DNA of 64,000 nucleotides from Methylomicrobium sp. (GCA_018333785.1 JAGXSU010000089.1:16322-80321); one strand, 5' to 3'. Counted from the stretch's first letter, positions 55,825 to 64,000 are shown. Program-made: numbers and translations. Notes: generated by a model from the sequence alone, not told the origin.

Positions 55825-55999
55825 GCCTTTATTCCGGGCATACTCAACTTCAATGCAAGTCAACTGTGGAATCAGTCATAGTGTTGACGAGCGTATGGAC
55901 AAGGTTGATATAAAAGACGGTCTCGTTATAATGCAGGCAAGGTGCCTGTTTTGATAATGTTGCCGAAACAGTTTGTTCCTAAATTACTTTGGAAATTTC

Positions 56000-56728
56000 A
56001 TGTTTGTTGAAGTCATGCTTATCGTGGTGGCGACGTCCATTATCCAGTCTGTGTTTGGTGCAGGTGTTTTGCTGTTTGGAACGCCGTTATTACTTCTCTT
56101 TGGGTATGAATTCGTCGATGTATTGACTATCTTGCTCCCTATTTCAATCGCGATTAACCTGCTGCAAATCCTCAAAGATCATACTCAGATTGATTTTGTG
56201 TTTTACCGGAATATAGCGATACTGACGTTGCCGTTTATCGCCGTGTTTTTATTTTTGGTGACCCATGCTCGAATTAATTTCAGTTTATTGATTGGTGTTT
56301 TTTTATTGTTTATTGCGGTTAAGGAGATTCTGCCGCCTGTCGCACGTATCATCGATAACATGATGAAGTTTGAAAAGCCATATTTTGTGGTCATGGGTAT
56401 TGTTCACGGTGTCAGTAATCTGGGCGGGTCATTATTGACTGCGATGGTACATCACAAAAACTATCAAAAAGATGTCGCGCGTGTAACAGTAGCTGCGTCT
56501 TATTGTACCTTTGCTCTGATTCAGTTATTGACACTGGCTCTGTTTAGCAAGCAGTCAATTGATGTGTCGATCAATCACACCGGAATTTATGCGATTGTCG
56601 GTGTGCTGGTTTTTGTGTTGAGTGATGAGGTGTTGTACGCTCAGATTGACAGGGAAAAGTATCAACGCATCTTTGCCGGTTTCTTGGCGATATCCGGCGC
56701 TGTGCTGGTGTTGAGGTCTATGGCCTGA
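56000..56728 (+). CDS. TauE/SafE family anion exporter
   Basis: This 242-residue membrane protein has about seven to eight hydrophobic segments, with the family repeat start IIQSVFGAGVLLFGTPLLLL and the second-half counterpart GIVHGVSNLGGSLLTAMV. TauE/SafE proteins export sulfite, sulfoacetate or related anions. Substrate is inferred only. I prefer the ATG at 56000; a TTG at 55973 would add nine residues. A sulfite-reductase-like gene lies 2 kb downstream on the other strand, which makes a sulfur-oxyanion role attractive but unproven. Confidence 0.8.
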   Translation: MFVEVMLIVVATSIIQSVFGAGVLLFGTPLLLLFGYEFVDVLTILLPISIAINLLQILKDHTQIDFVFYRNIAILTLPFIAVFLFLVTHARINFSLLIGVFLLFIAVKEILPPVARIIDNMMKFEKPYFVVMGIVHGVSNLGGSLLTAMVHHKNYQKDVARVTVAASYCTFALIQLLTLALFSKQSIDVSINHTGIYAIVGVLVFVLSDEVLYAQIDREKYQRIFAGFLAISGAVLVLRSMA

Positions 56729-56803
56729 GCAACTGGTTTGACCGTCTATTTATGGGTCTAGCCAATCTGATTAAGGTTTTCTTATTACGCTGAGTTATCA
56801 CTC

Positions 56804-57511
56804 ATGAATCAATTAATAGCAATTGCCTTGGGCGGTTCTGTCGGCGCAGTGATGCGCTTTATGGTCGCTAACGGAATTTATGCCTGGCTGGGACGGAGTT
56901 TTCCTCACGGAACTTTATTTGTTAATGTAACCGGCTCGTTTCTGATGGGGTTTTTGTCGGTACTCATGATTCAGCGCTTTTCCATTGCGTTGGAATACCG
57001 AGCTGCCATTCTGGTAGGTTTTCTGGGCGCTTATACGACTTTTTCCACATTTGCGCTGGAAACCGTCAATTTATTTGAAGCCGGTAGTTTGCTTAAGGCC
57101 GGCTTGAATGTCTTTCTTAGTGCCTTGTTATGTTTGGTCGCAGTCTGGTACGGATTGATTTTGGGGCGGCAGATGTTTGCGACGGATCCTTATCCGTGGG
57201 TGGGGCAGGGCTTGCCTTATATTGATCTGGGGTTGGCGCTGATAGCCGCTTTTTTAATGTCCTGTCTGGCTGAATGGCTGCATCATCGTCTGGATTTGAC
57301 GCTGGAAGTCCGCGCGGTCATTTTGATTCTCATCTTAGGTGTCGTGACTATTTCGTCAACCCTGTGGTTGGTCTTTAAATTATCCGAAATTCGCTTTGAA
57401 TTTCACGGCTTATTGAGTTTGTTCGTCATTAACGCACTATTTGGCGTGGCGGCGGTATGGTTGGGTATCTTAATGGGGAATTGGTTATGGCAACTCAAAC
57501 TGTCACAGTAG
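56804..57511 (+). CDS. crcB: Fused two-domain CrcB/Fluc fluoride channel
   Basis: CrcB proteins export fluoride as antiparallel dimers of about 125-residue subunits. Residues 1-125 are a complete subunit with GGSVGAVMRF, Asn41 in LFVNVTGSFLMG, and the phenylalanine box in LGAYTTFSTFALE (Phe80, Phe83). Residues 140-235 align to residues 36-131 without gaps at an offset of 104: FLM 46-48 with 150-152, EYRAAIL with EVRAVIL, Gly75 with Gly179, Trp115 with Trp219. The copy lacks the first helix and has lost Asn41 (Ala145), Phe80 (Ser184) and Phe83 (Leu187). The protein therefore looks like a single-chain pseudo-dimer. It overlaps a DUF190 gene by 25 bases. Confidence 0.88.
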   Translation: MNQLIAIALGGSVGAVMRFMVANGIYAWLGRSFPHGTLFVNVTGSFLMGFLSVLMIQRFSIALEYRAAILVGFLGAYTTFSTFALETVNLFEAGSLLKAGLNVFLSALLCLVAVWYGLILGRQMFATDPYPWVGQGLPYIDLGLALIAAFLMSCLAEWLHHRLDLTLEVRAVILILILGVVTISSTLWLVFKLSEIRFEFHGLLSLFVINALFGVAAVWLGILMGNWLWQLKLSQ

Positions 57512-57792
57512 TGCGAATCTATTTGCGAGAAGGCGAGCATCTTCTTAGCAAAATTTTGAAAATCCTTCATGAAAATGGCAAGGCGAAAGGAGCGACTGTT
57601 TTTCAGGGCATAGCCGGATTCGGTGAGGATGGCGTTTTGCGTTCGGCCTCGTTGGTTGATTTGGCCATGGATTTGCCGTTGGTTGTGGAGTTTTACGGCG
57701 AGCCGGTCCACATGGATGAGTTGATAGCTGAACTAACAATGCGGATTACTTTGCCGCATGTTGTCAGCTGGTCGGCTGTCAGTTATGTTTGA
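57487..57792 (+). CDS. DUF190 family protein
   Basis: This 101-residue soluble protein belongs to DUF190, a PII-like ferredoxin-fold family, with TVVRIYLREGEHLLSKILKI, GKAKGATVFQGIAGFG and LPLVVEFYGEPVHMDELIA. DUF190 genes are commonly adjacent or fused to crcB and are thought to act with it, but the role is unknown. I start at the ATG at 57487, preceded by GGGGAA; it overlaps crcB, implying coupled translation. Resemblance to PII suggests ligand-dependent binding to the channel. Confidence 0.9.
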   Translation: MATQTVTVVRIYLREGEHLLSKILKILHENGKAKGATVFQGIAGFGEDGVLRSASLVDLAMDLPLVVEFYGEPVHMDELIAELTMRITLPHVVSWSAVSYV

Positions 57793-57849
57793 TGTTGATT
57801 AGCTTGCAATGCTTTGGTGAGTCAAGCTTCACAAGCGGTTGCTTGCGAT

Positions 57850-57883
57850 AACTCTGCAGTAACAGGCTGTTACGTGCAGAGTT
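57850..57883. repeat. Long stem-loop between convergent genes
   Basis: AACTCTGCAGTAACA (57850-57864) pairs with TGTTACGTGCAGAGTT (57868-57883), giving 14 to 15 base pairs with one bulge and a three-base loop. It lies between the crcB-DUF190 unit and the DUF934 gene. It has no T tract and could protect transcript ends or be a small repeat. Confidence 0.55.
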
Positions 57884-57899
57884 AAATAGGATTATTTAA

Positions 57900-57942
57900 C
57901 GGTCAATCCGCAAGAATATTAAAACGGATTAACCGGTTTTTT
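57900..57942 (+). terminator. Terminator for crcB-DUF190
   Basis: CGGTCAATCCG (57900-57910) pairs with CGGATTAACCG (57925-57935) with one G-T type mismatch, followed by six T residues. It overlaps the last codons of the minus-strand DUF934 gene. Confidence 0.6.
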
Positions 57943-58378
57943 GGTAGCTCACTGAAAAATCGTTCAACATCGAAAGTGCCAGAGTCAGGTTCTGTTTACC
58001 TTCAAAATTAAAGGCGTTGAATCCTGACCGGCTAAGATAAAAAATCTGGTCCGCCAAAAAATTCCCTACGGCACGAATTTCTCCAGAGAAGTGATAGCGG
58101 TTCTTGAGTAGCCATGCTTTGCTGAATGCGCGGCCGTCCGAAAATATGACGAAATTGATTTCGACTAATGGAATCAATGCCAGATCACAGGATATGGTTT
58201 CCAGATCATCGGTTGATTCGATGCGAACACCGACTTTTCCGTCATGGCGCAACAGTTGTTCTTTTTCTGTTAACCAGCGGCCAAGAGTTACTGTGCAATC
58301 TCCAGGCAATAAGAGCTGATCGTCTGCAATAAATTGCCAGTTGTCTTCAATAATATTTCTATCTTTAATGATTTGCAT
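57929..58378 (-). CDS. DUF934 family protein (sulfite reductase-linked)
   Basis: This 149-residue protein is of the DUF934 family, seen in LALIPLVEINFVIFSDGRAF and LRAVGNFLADQIFYLSRSGFN-like segments (here EIRAVGNFLADQIFYL). Members almost always follow a one-component sulfite/nitrite reductase gene and may support electron transfer or assembly, but no function is proven. It overlaps the reductase gene by 14 bases, so coupling is expected. Confidence 0.88.
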   Translation of the reverse strand: MQIIKDRNIIEDNWQFIADDQLLLPGDCTVTLGRWLTEKEQLLRHDGKVGVRIESTDDLETISCDLALIPLVEINFVIFSDGRAFSKAWLLKNRYHFSGEIRAVGNFLADQIFYLSRSGFNAFNFEGKQNLTLALSMLNDFSVSYQKTG

Positions 58379-60017
58379 AAACTTGATCTTTAAATGGAGT
58401 TAACCCGGCTCGCTTTACCATGTCTAAGAAGGACTCGTCTTCGATACGGTTTTTGACGTAGACGTCCAAAATGGTGGCAACAGCTTTTGCAATTTGATCT
58501 TTAGGAACGGATGGCCCGAGTCTGTCGCCTATGGCGGCCTCGTTTTCAGAGGAGCCTCCCAATGTAATCTGGTACCACTCTTCACCTTTTTTATCGACAC
58601 CAAGTATGCCAATGTGCCCCACGCTCTGATGAGCGCAGCCGTTCATGCAGCCGGAAATATTGATTTTGATATCGCCCAGGTCGTGCAGATAATCCAGGTT
58701 ATCAAGGGTTTCATTGATTTCACGGGTAATGCCGATCGAGCCTGCGTTCGCCAAAGAACAAAAGTCCAGGCCCGGACAGCAAATGATATCAGTCGCTGTG
58801 CCAATGTTCGGTGTCGCCATTTTGGTTTTGTTCAATTGCTGCCATAAGTCGAACAAGTCGGCCTGTTTCACATCGGCAAACACCAGGTTTTGCCGATGGG
58901 TGCTGCGAACTTCTCCAAAGCTGAAGCGATCGGCAAGATCGGCCACCAGTTCCAGTTGGCTGTCGGTGATGTCGCCTGGTGGTTCATCGGGCGCCTTTAA
59001 AGAGACGAAAGCAGCCCTGTAGCCGGGGGCTTTGTGTTCGACAGTATTGTGTTTAACCCACGTTGCAAATGCATTATCCGATTCCAGGCGGCTGTGAAAA
59101 GTCGCATCGGCTGCTGCGCTTTTGTCATAAGGCGGGAGTACAAAATGCGTTTGAATGGCTTGGATGCGCTCCTCGCTCAATTCCATTCCGTCCTTGATTT
59201 GAAGCCATTCTTCATCAACCAGTGATTTGAATTTTTCCAATCCTTCTTCTTTGACCAAAATTTTGATACGCGCTTTGTATTTGTTATCGCGTCTGCCAAA
59301 TAAATTATAAATACGGAGAATCGCTTCCAGATAGGATAAAAGGTGTCTTTTTTCCAAATAGGGCCTTATCACTTGGCCGATGACCGGAGTACGGCCCAAA
59401 CCGCCGCCGACAAAAACCTTAAAGCCGGTTTCACCTTGTTCATTTTTGACCAGGTGCAAGCCGATATCGTGAAATTGAGTGGCCGCCCGGTCATGTAAAG
59501 CGCCGCTGACCGCAATTTTAAATTTGCGGGGAAGGTAGGCAAATTCAGGGTGCAAAGTCGTCCATTGGCGGATGATTTCGCAATAGGGCCGGGGATCCTC
59601 GATTTCATCCTTGCAAATGCCTGCCAAGTGGTCAGACGTTGTGTTTCTCATGCAGTTGCCGCTGGTTTGAATGGCATGCATCTGGACTTCAGCAAGTTCT
59701 GCCAAAATATCGGGCACTTCCTCAAGTTTTGGCCAGTTGTATTGGACGTTTTGTCGTGTTGTAAAATGACAATAGCCTTTATCGTATTTTCGGGCAATAT
59801 GGGCCAGTTTGCGCAATTGTGTGGATGACAGTAATCCATAGGGAATGGCAACACGCAGCATGGGGGCGTGAATCTGGATGTACAAACCGTTCATGAGTCT
59901 TAACGCACGAAACTGGTCTGCATCCAGTTCGCCCTTTAAAAAACGTTCGGTTTGGTTTCTAAATTGAGCCACGCGCTCATTGATGAGGGTTTGATCGTCT
60001 TGATTGTACTGATACAT
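58365..60017 (-). CDS. Siroheme-dependent sulfite/nitrite reductase
   Basis: This 550-residue enzyme has two ferredoxin-like NIR_SIR half domains and a siroheme/4Fe-4S core. Siroheme-binding segments include FTTRQNVQYNW and TSGNCMRNTTSDH. The cluster cysteines are in IICCPGLDFCSLAN and NISGCMNGCAHQSVGH (C-x5-C and C-x3-C). It reduces sulfite to sulfide or nitrite to ammonia with six electrons, probably from ferredoxin, since no CysJ-type flavoprotein gene is near. The linked DUF934 gene favours assimilatory sulfite reduction. No clear ribosome site precedes the ATG. Confidence 0.9.
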   Translation of the reverse strand: MYQYNQDDQTLINERVAQFRNQTERFLKGELDADQFRALRLMNGLYIQIHAPMLRVAIPYGLLSSTQLRKLAHIARKYDKGYCHFTTRQNVQYNWPKLEEVPDILAELAEVQMHAIQTSGNCMRNTTSDHLAGICKDEIEDPRPYCEIIRQWTTLHPEFAYLPRKFKIAVSGALHDRAATQFHDIGLHLVKNEQGETGFKVFVGGGLGRTPVIGQVIRPYLEKRHLLSYLEAILRIYNLFGRRDNKYKARIKILVKEEGLEKFKSLVDEEWLQIKDGMELSEERIQAIQTHFVLPPYDKSAAADATFHSRLESDNAFATWVKHNTVEHKAPGYRAAFVSLKAPDEPPGDITDSQLELVADLADRFSFGEVRSTHRQNLVFADVKQADLFDLWQQLNKTKMATPNIGTATDIICCPGLDFCSLANAGSIGITREINETLDNLDYLHDLGDIKINISGCMNGCAHQSVGHIGILGVDKKGEEWYQITLGGSSENEAAIGDRLGPSVPKDQIAKAVATILDVYVKNRIEDESFLDMVKRAGLTPFKDQVYANH

Positions 60018-60100
60018 AGGAGGTTGAGCTAGTAAGCCTGTTTGGCAAAGGTGAGGTCAATTGAAAATAATATACTGCGAGTCTTAAAATGACAAAGTTT

Positions 60101-60116
60101 ATTATATGGTTATAAT
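60101..60116. promoter_or_regulatory. AT-rich palindrome between cysI-like gene and nhaD
   Basis: ATTATA-TGGT-TATAAT is a perfect six-base inverted repeat in the 160-base divergent promoter region. It includes a -10-like TATAAT on the plus strand and, by symmetry, on the minus strand. It may be a divergent promoter element or an operator. Confidence 0.4.
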
Positions 60117-60177
60117 ATTCCGACTTAAATAAAAGAATCGTTTTGAGTAAATTAATTAAAAAAATTAGGGGGTTATT

Positions 60178-61536
60178 TTGGTACGTTTTTTATTGGTGTT
60201 ATTGATTCTGGTTTTGCCGGAGTTGGCACTTGCTTCAGGTTTCGAAAGTTTAAAATTAACGGGGACTGAGCGAGGTATTTATACCGTTCTCATTTTCATT
60301 ATTGCTTACGGCTTTGTAATGGCTGAAGAGTTTACCGGCATGAAAAAATCCAAGCCGGTTATTCTTGCAGCGGGTATTATCTGGGCTCACGCAGCGGTAT
60401 TAGCCACTTCAGCGGGTGTTTCCACTGAAGCGTTGCATGAGGCTTTTGAATACAACTTGAAAGAATATGCAGAGTTGATGCTGTTTCTTTTGGTCGCCAT
60501 GACTTATATCAATGCCATGGCAGAACGGAACGTCTTTGAAGCGCTCCGCTCTTGGATGGTTCGCAGACAATTCGGTTATCGCAAGTTGTTCTGGATTACC
60601 GGCATCATTACTTTTTTTCTCTCTTCAGTAGCGGACAATCTGACCTCTGCGCTTCTCGTCGGTGCAGTGGTTCTAGCCGTTGGTTCCGATAATGAAAAAT
60701 TTGTTAGCGTTAGTTTTGTTAATCTGGTTATTGCTGCTAATGCGGGTGGCGCATTTTGTCCTTTTGGTGACATCACTACGCTTATGGTTTGGCAAGCCGG
60801 TTATGCGGAGTTCTTTGATTTTTTCAAATTGTTTATTCCATCTGTTGTTAACTTTTTAGTCCCGGCCGCCTTTATGTATTTTGCGGTTCCTGACGAGCAT
60901 CCAGTCGCTACAAATGAAGCTGCGGTTGTGATGAAGCCGGGTGCGATCCAGGTATGCGTATTGTTTTTCCTGACGATCGCTTCAGCTGTATGTTTCAAAC
61001 AATTCCTGCATTTGCCGCCCTTTATGGGCATGATGGTGGGTATGTCCGTGTTGATGTTATACGGTTTCCGTATAACAACACTCTACAGAGCCGATGAAAA
61101 TAACCAGTTCGATATTTTTAATCAGGTGCGTGATGCAGAATGGGATACTTTGCTGTTCTTCTTCGGAGTTGTTTTTGCGGTTGGCGGTTTAGGTTACATC
61201 GGCTATCTGGAGCTGTTATCAGCCACCATGTATGACGGTTTAGGTTTTACTACAGCTAACATTCTGGTCGGTATCATTTCAGCCATCGTCGATAACATTC
61301 CTGTGATGTTTGCGGTATTGAACATGGGCCTGGATATGGATCTTTATCAGTGGTTGTTAGTTACCTTGACGGCCGGTGTGGGTGGGTCAATGTTATCGAT
61401 TGGTTCTGCTGCAGGTGTCGCTTTGATGGGCCAGTCGCAACATAAATACACTTTCTTCAGCCATTTGAAGTGGACCCCGGTCATTGCGGCAGGGTATGCG
61501 GCAAGTATTTTTACCCATTACCTGGTTAATGGATGA
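60178..61536 (+). CDS. nhaD: NhaD-type sodium/proton antiporter
   Basis: NhaD exchanges sodium for protons across the inner membrane. The 452-residue protein starts with TTG at 60178 after a strong ribosome site (AGGGGG). A cleavable-looking signal (ending LALAS) is followed by about twelve hydrophobic segments. Conserved charged and polar stretches in helices include FFLSSVADNLTSALLVGAV, NAGGAFCPFGDITTLMVWQ and IISAIVDNIPVMFAVLNMG. Length fits the family. It is divergent from the sulfite-reductase-like gene. Confidence 0.93.
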   Translation: MVRFLLVLLILVLPELALASGFESLKLTGTERGIYTVLIFIIAYGFVMAEEFTGMKKSKPVILAAGIIWAHAAVLATSAGVSTEALHEAFEYNLKEYAELMLFLLVAMTYINAMAERNVFEALRSWMVRRQFGYRKLFWITGIITFFLSSVADNLTSALLVGAVVLAVGSDNEKFVSVSFVNLVIAANAGGAFCPFGDITTLMVWQAGYAEFFDFFKLFIPSVVNFLVPAAFMYFAVPDEHPVATNEAAVVMKPGAIQVCVLFFLTIASAVCFKQFLHLPPFMGMMVGMSVLMLYGFRITTLYRADENNQFDIFNQVRDAEWDTLLFFFGVVFAVGGLGYIGYLELLSATMYDGLGFTTANILVGIISAIVDNIPVMFAVLNMGLDMDLYQWLLVTLTAGVGGSMLSIGSAAGVALMGQSQHKYTFFSHLKWTPVIAAGYAASIFTHYLVNG

Positions 61537-61585
61537 TTTGTTGCATTAATAGCGCCAGTTATTTTGTTTTGGATGTGGTCGATAG

Positions 61586-62914
61586 ATGACCGCAGCTAAA
61601 ACTTGGCGTGATGCTTTCCTCATTTATGCCCAGCCGCAAGTGCTGGGCATGATTTTCCTCGGATTTTCTGCCGGTCTTCCCTTTCTTTTGGTGTTTTCCA
61701 CGCTGTCAGCGTGGTTGAGAGATGAGGGGGTTGAGCTCTCGGTAATTGGTTTTTTCAGCTGGATAGGGGTGACCTATTCCATAAAAGTCTTTTGGGCTCC
61801 TGTAGTCGATAGGCTGGCGCTCCCTTTGTTGTCCCGATGGCTAGGAAAAAGACGCTCATGGATGCTGCTTGCCCAGATGGGTATTGCGATAGGCTTATTT
61901 GTCATGGGCAGTCTTGATGTCAAGACTCAATTGGAATTGATAGCCGTGCTCGCTGTATGGGTCGCCTTTTGTTCAGCCACACAAGATATTGTTATCGATG
62001 CTTATCGAATTGAAGCAGCGGTTGCTGAATATCAGGGTGCAATGGCGGCCATGTATGTGCTGGGTTACCGGATTGCTTTGCTGGTTGCCGGTGCGGGTGC
62101 TTTTTATCTGGCCAACTATTTCAATTGGAGTGTCGCTTATGGTGTGATGGCTTGCACCATGCTGGTTGGTGTCATTGCAACACTGTCGATCAATGAGCCT
62201 GATCATCTGGCGGCTGAGCGTCATTTGTCGCTGGGGTTGCCAGGGCTTCAGGGGAGTCAGGAAAAAGGCGTGTCGTTTTTTTTACGTTGGCTCAGGGATA
62301 TCGTACTCAGTCCATTCGTTGAGTTTTTTGTCAGGAACGGTAAGCGCGCTATTGTTATTCTGATGCTCATCGCTTTGTATAAAATGAGCGACATTACGAT
62401 GGGGGTGATGGCGAATCCTTTTTATTTGGATTTGGGCTTTACCAAAAAAGAAATTGCTGACGTCAGCAAGGTTTTCGGTTTTTTTATGACGATTGCCGGC
62501 GCCTCTCTGGGCGGTGTGCTGGTCGTCAAGCTGGGAATTATGCGTGCTTTATTATTGGGTGCGGTCATGGTCGCCGTGACTAATTTGTTATTTGCTGTTC
62601 TTGCGGCGACAGAACCCAGTCTGGCTTTACTCGCGGCCGTGGTAAGCGCCGATAATTTAAGCGGAGGTATGGCGACGTCTATTTTTATCGCTTATCTTTC
62701 TGGTTTGACGAGTAAGCTTTATACTGCGACACAGTATGCATTGTTCAGTTCGCTAATGACTTTGCCGGCCCAATTATTAGGCGGTTTTTCCGGAATAGTC
62801 GTCGAGCGGTTCGGTTATTTTGTGTTTTTCGGTTATGCGGCTGCCGTTGGCGTGCCGGCTATTGTATTGGCGCTTGTCTTGATGAAGATGCGTCCTGTCA
62901 GCGATCAAGGCTAA
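61586..62914 (+). CDS. AmpG-like muropeptide permease (MFS)
   Basis: This is a 442-residue major facilitator with twelve predicted helices. The AmpG group signature is seen in FLGFSAGLPFLLVFSTLSAWL, SWIGVTYSIKVFWAPVVDRL, and FCSATQDIVIDAYRIEA, with the C-terminal half DNLSGGMATSIFIAYLSGL. AmpG imports anhydro-muropeptides for peptidoglycan recycling. The family also has other transporters, so the substrate is inferred. It converges on xthA with a 17-base overlap. Confidence 0.88.
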   Translation: MTAAKTWRDAFLIYAQPQVLGMIFLGFSAGLPFLLVFSTLSAWLRDEGVELSVIGFFSWIGVTYSIKVFWAPVVDRLALPLLSRWLGKRRSWMLLAQMGIAIGLFVMGSLDVKTQLELIAVLAVWVAFCSATQDIVIDAYRIEAAVAEYQGAMAAMYVLGYRIALLVAGAGAFYLANYFNWSVAYGVMACTMLVGVIATLSINEPDHLAAERHLSLGLPGLQGSQEKGVSFFLRWLRDIVLSPFVEFFVRNGKRAIVILMLIALYKMSDITMGVMANPFYLDLGFTKKEIADVSKVFGFFMTIAGASLGGVLVVKLGIMRALLLGAVMVAVTNLLFAVLAATEPSLALLAAVVSADNLSGGMATSIFIAYLSGLTSKLYTATQYALFSSLMTLPAQLLGGFSGIVVERFGYFVFFGYAAAVGVPAIVLALVLMKMRPVSDQG

Positions 62915-63677
62915 GGTTATAGTCCATGATCAGTGGTGCATGGTCAGAGAATTTTTCCTCCTTATAAATTGAAGTGCTTACTGTCTTGCCAGCCAAGTTG
63001 CCGCTGATGATTTGATAGTCAATTCTCCAGCCCACATTTTTGGCCCATGCCTGTCCTCTGTTAGACCACCACGTATATTCTTCGGGGTTTTTGTTGAGCA
63101 ATCTAAACGCATCCAGCCATTGCTGATCAGCGAATAGCGTGTCCATCCACGCCCTTTCTTCCGGCAGGAAACCGGAGTTTTTCTGATTGCTGCGCCAGTT
63201 TTTTAAATCGATTTTATGATGGGCGATGTTCCAGTCGCCACATATTATGTAGTCGCGCGTACTTTGGTCTAATGCATTAAGGTAGATCAAAAAGCGGTCA
63301 AGAAACTGATATTTGAAAGATTGGCGATGCTCGCCGGAAGTGCCTGAAGGTAAATAGAGCGATATGATGCTAAGATGTTTAAATTGGATTTCAAAGAATC
63401 GTCCTTCTTTGTCAACATCCGGCCAGCCAATGCCGCTGATGACTTTTTGGGGCTCGGCTTTTGAGTAAATGGCCACGCCGCTGTAGCCTTTTTTTTCTGC
63501 GTCGTGATAATAACAGTGGTAGCCATCGGGGCAAAACGCAGGCTGAGTCAGTTGATGAATTTGGGCTTTGGTTTCCTGTAGGCAGACTACGTCGGCGTTT
63601 TGCTGCACTAACCAGTTAAAAAATCCTTTTCGTTCGGCTGATCTTATCCCGTTGGCATTAAAGGTGATGACTCGCAT
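62898..63677 (-). CDS. xthA: Exodeoxyribonuclease III
   Basis: This is an AP endonuclease and 3'-5' exonuclease of base excision repair. From the ATG at 63677 it has 259 residues and the EEP-fold motifs MRVITFNANGIRSA, VVCLQETKAQ (metal-binding Glu), SLYLPSGTSGEHRQ, ICGDWNIAHHKIDL, and SDHAPLIMDY with the catalytic His. In-frame codons further upstream reach almost to the insertion element and are not family sequence. The upstream region is cut to 93 bases by that element, which may affect its promoter. Confidence 0.95.
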   Translation of the reverse strand: MRVITFNANGIRSAERKGFFNWLVQQNADVVCLQETKAQIHQLTQPAFCPDGYHCYYHDAEKKGYSGVAIYSKAEPQKVISGIGWPDVDKEGRFFEIQFKHLSIISLYLPSGTSGEHRQSFKYQFLDRFLIYLNALDQSTRDYIICGDWNIAHHKIDLKNWRSNQKNSGFLPEERAWMDTLFADQQWLDAFRLLNKNPEEYTWWSNRGQAWAKNVGWRIDYQIISGNLAGKTVSTSIYKEEKFSDHAPLIMDYNLSLDR

Positions 63678-63770
63678 TAAATCAGCAATTCCCAATTTAA
63701 AACCCTGATAAAATGAGGGACACTTAAAACCAATCAATCGCAACATTAATAAAGCCATCGGTAGATACAA

Positions 63771-64000
63771 ATGGACTTGGAAATAATTGACCTGATACGC
63801 CGCACCTTCGAAGACTTACCGGACTCCCGTAAGCCCGGCAACAATCAGAAATACCGGATAGAAGATGCCGTTCTGAGTGCCTTCTCGGTGTTCTTCACGC
63901 AAAGCCCGTCTTTTCTGGATTATCAGCGACGGATGGAAAAACTCCACAATCGAAATAACGCACAATCGATTTTTGGTGTTCATCAAATTCCTTCGACCAG
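63771..64000 (+). mobile_element. Start of a DDE-type transposase gene, cut by window edge
   Basis: An open frame from the ATG at 63771 runs to the edge without a stop, giving 76 residues: LIRRTFEDLPDSRKPGN, RIEDAVLSAFSVFFTQSP and NAQSIFGVHQIPS. This matches the N-terminal region of a common group of insertion-sequence transposases with the FFTQSPSFL motif, but I cannot name the IS family. The catalytic residues would lie outside. The left inverted repeat probably lies between 63690 and 63765 (GAGGGACACTTAAAA at about 63715 is a candidate), but the other end is not available. Confidence 0.75.

Noticed and set aside
56729..56803. Fluoride riboswitch upstream of crcB
   Set aside because: The conserved pseudoknot elements of the fluoride aptamer are not visible in the 75-base gap.
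1..64000. CRISPR array or phage-defence cluster
   Set aside because: No regularly spaced direct repeats, cas genes or known defence genes were seen in the window.

Overview
The window looks like a core chromosome segment of a gammaproteobacterium of moderate GC content. Gene orders seen here match E. coli and its relatives: lepA-lepB-rnc-era-recO-pdxJ, rsmI/lpoA-yraN-diaA, the full mraZ-to-lpxC division and cell-wall cluster, trmL/gpsA-secB-rhodanese, and gpmI-envC-ctpA. The meso-diaminopimelate signature of MurE and the presence of LpxC and LpoA indicate a Gram-negative didermal cell. The overall style (rnpB between rsmI and mraZ, DciA next to lpxC, csp before secA, one-piece CysI with DUF934) reminds me of gammaproteobacterial methanotrophs (Methylococcales), but no methane-oxidation gene lies in the window, so that is a guess.

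Layout. 1-6519 (+): lepA (cut by the left edge), lepB, a DUF4845 gene, rnc, era, recO, pdxJ and a PP2C phosphatase where acpS often sits. 6550-8247 (-): a stand-alone sigma-54 activator and a DsbD_2/TauE-like membrane protein. 8248-8768: a non-coding stretch with a perfect inverted repeat and a MITE-like palindrome. 8769-13731: pyrF (-), an AEC transporter, a CinA-like protein with an eroded C-terminal domain, and the ABC-F ATPase Uup. 13809-16295: tRNA-Ser(GGA) followed by an accessory islet with a CmoA-like carboxy-SAM synthase overlapping an isoprenylcysteine-methyltransferase-like membrane enzyme, then a decayed gene. 16389-21484: ybjQ-like, a Sel1 protein, diaA-yraN-lpoA (-), rsmI, and RNase P RNA.

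21744-40458 (+): the dcw cluster, mraZ rsmH ftsL ftsI murE murF mraY murD ftsW murG murC murB ddl ftsQ ftsA ftsZ lpxC, tightly packed with many 1-4 base overlaps and a clear promoter plus MraZ-type boxes in front. It makes UDP-MurNAc-pentapeptide and lipid II, polymerises and crosslinks septal peptidoglycan, and starts lipid A synthesis. 40496-48256: dciA (-), a cold-shock gene with a long leader, a 54-residue membrane protein, secA and glgP. 48517-55768: trmL, then gpsA-secB-rhodanese-ArsR (-), where the ArsR protein has the two cysteines of persulfide sensors, then gpmI, envC and ctpA ending at a strong terminator. 56000-64000: a TauE-type exporter, a fused CrcB fluoride channel with DUF190, DUF934-cysI sulfite/nitrite reductase (-), nhaD, an AmpG-like permease, xthA (-) and the start of a transposase cut by the right edge.

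The most unusual items are the CmoA-like/membrane-methyltransferase pair (14335-15770), the CrcB protein whose second half is an ungapped, N-truncated and degenerate copy of the first (56804-57511), and the ArsR-rhodanese pair placed ahead of secB-gpsA.
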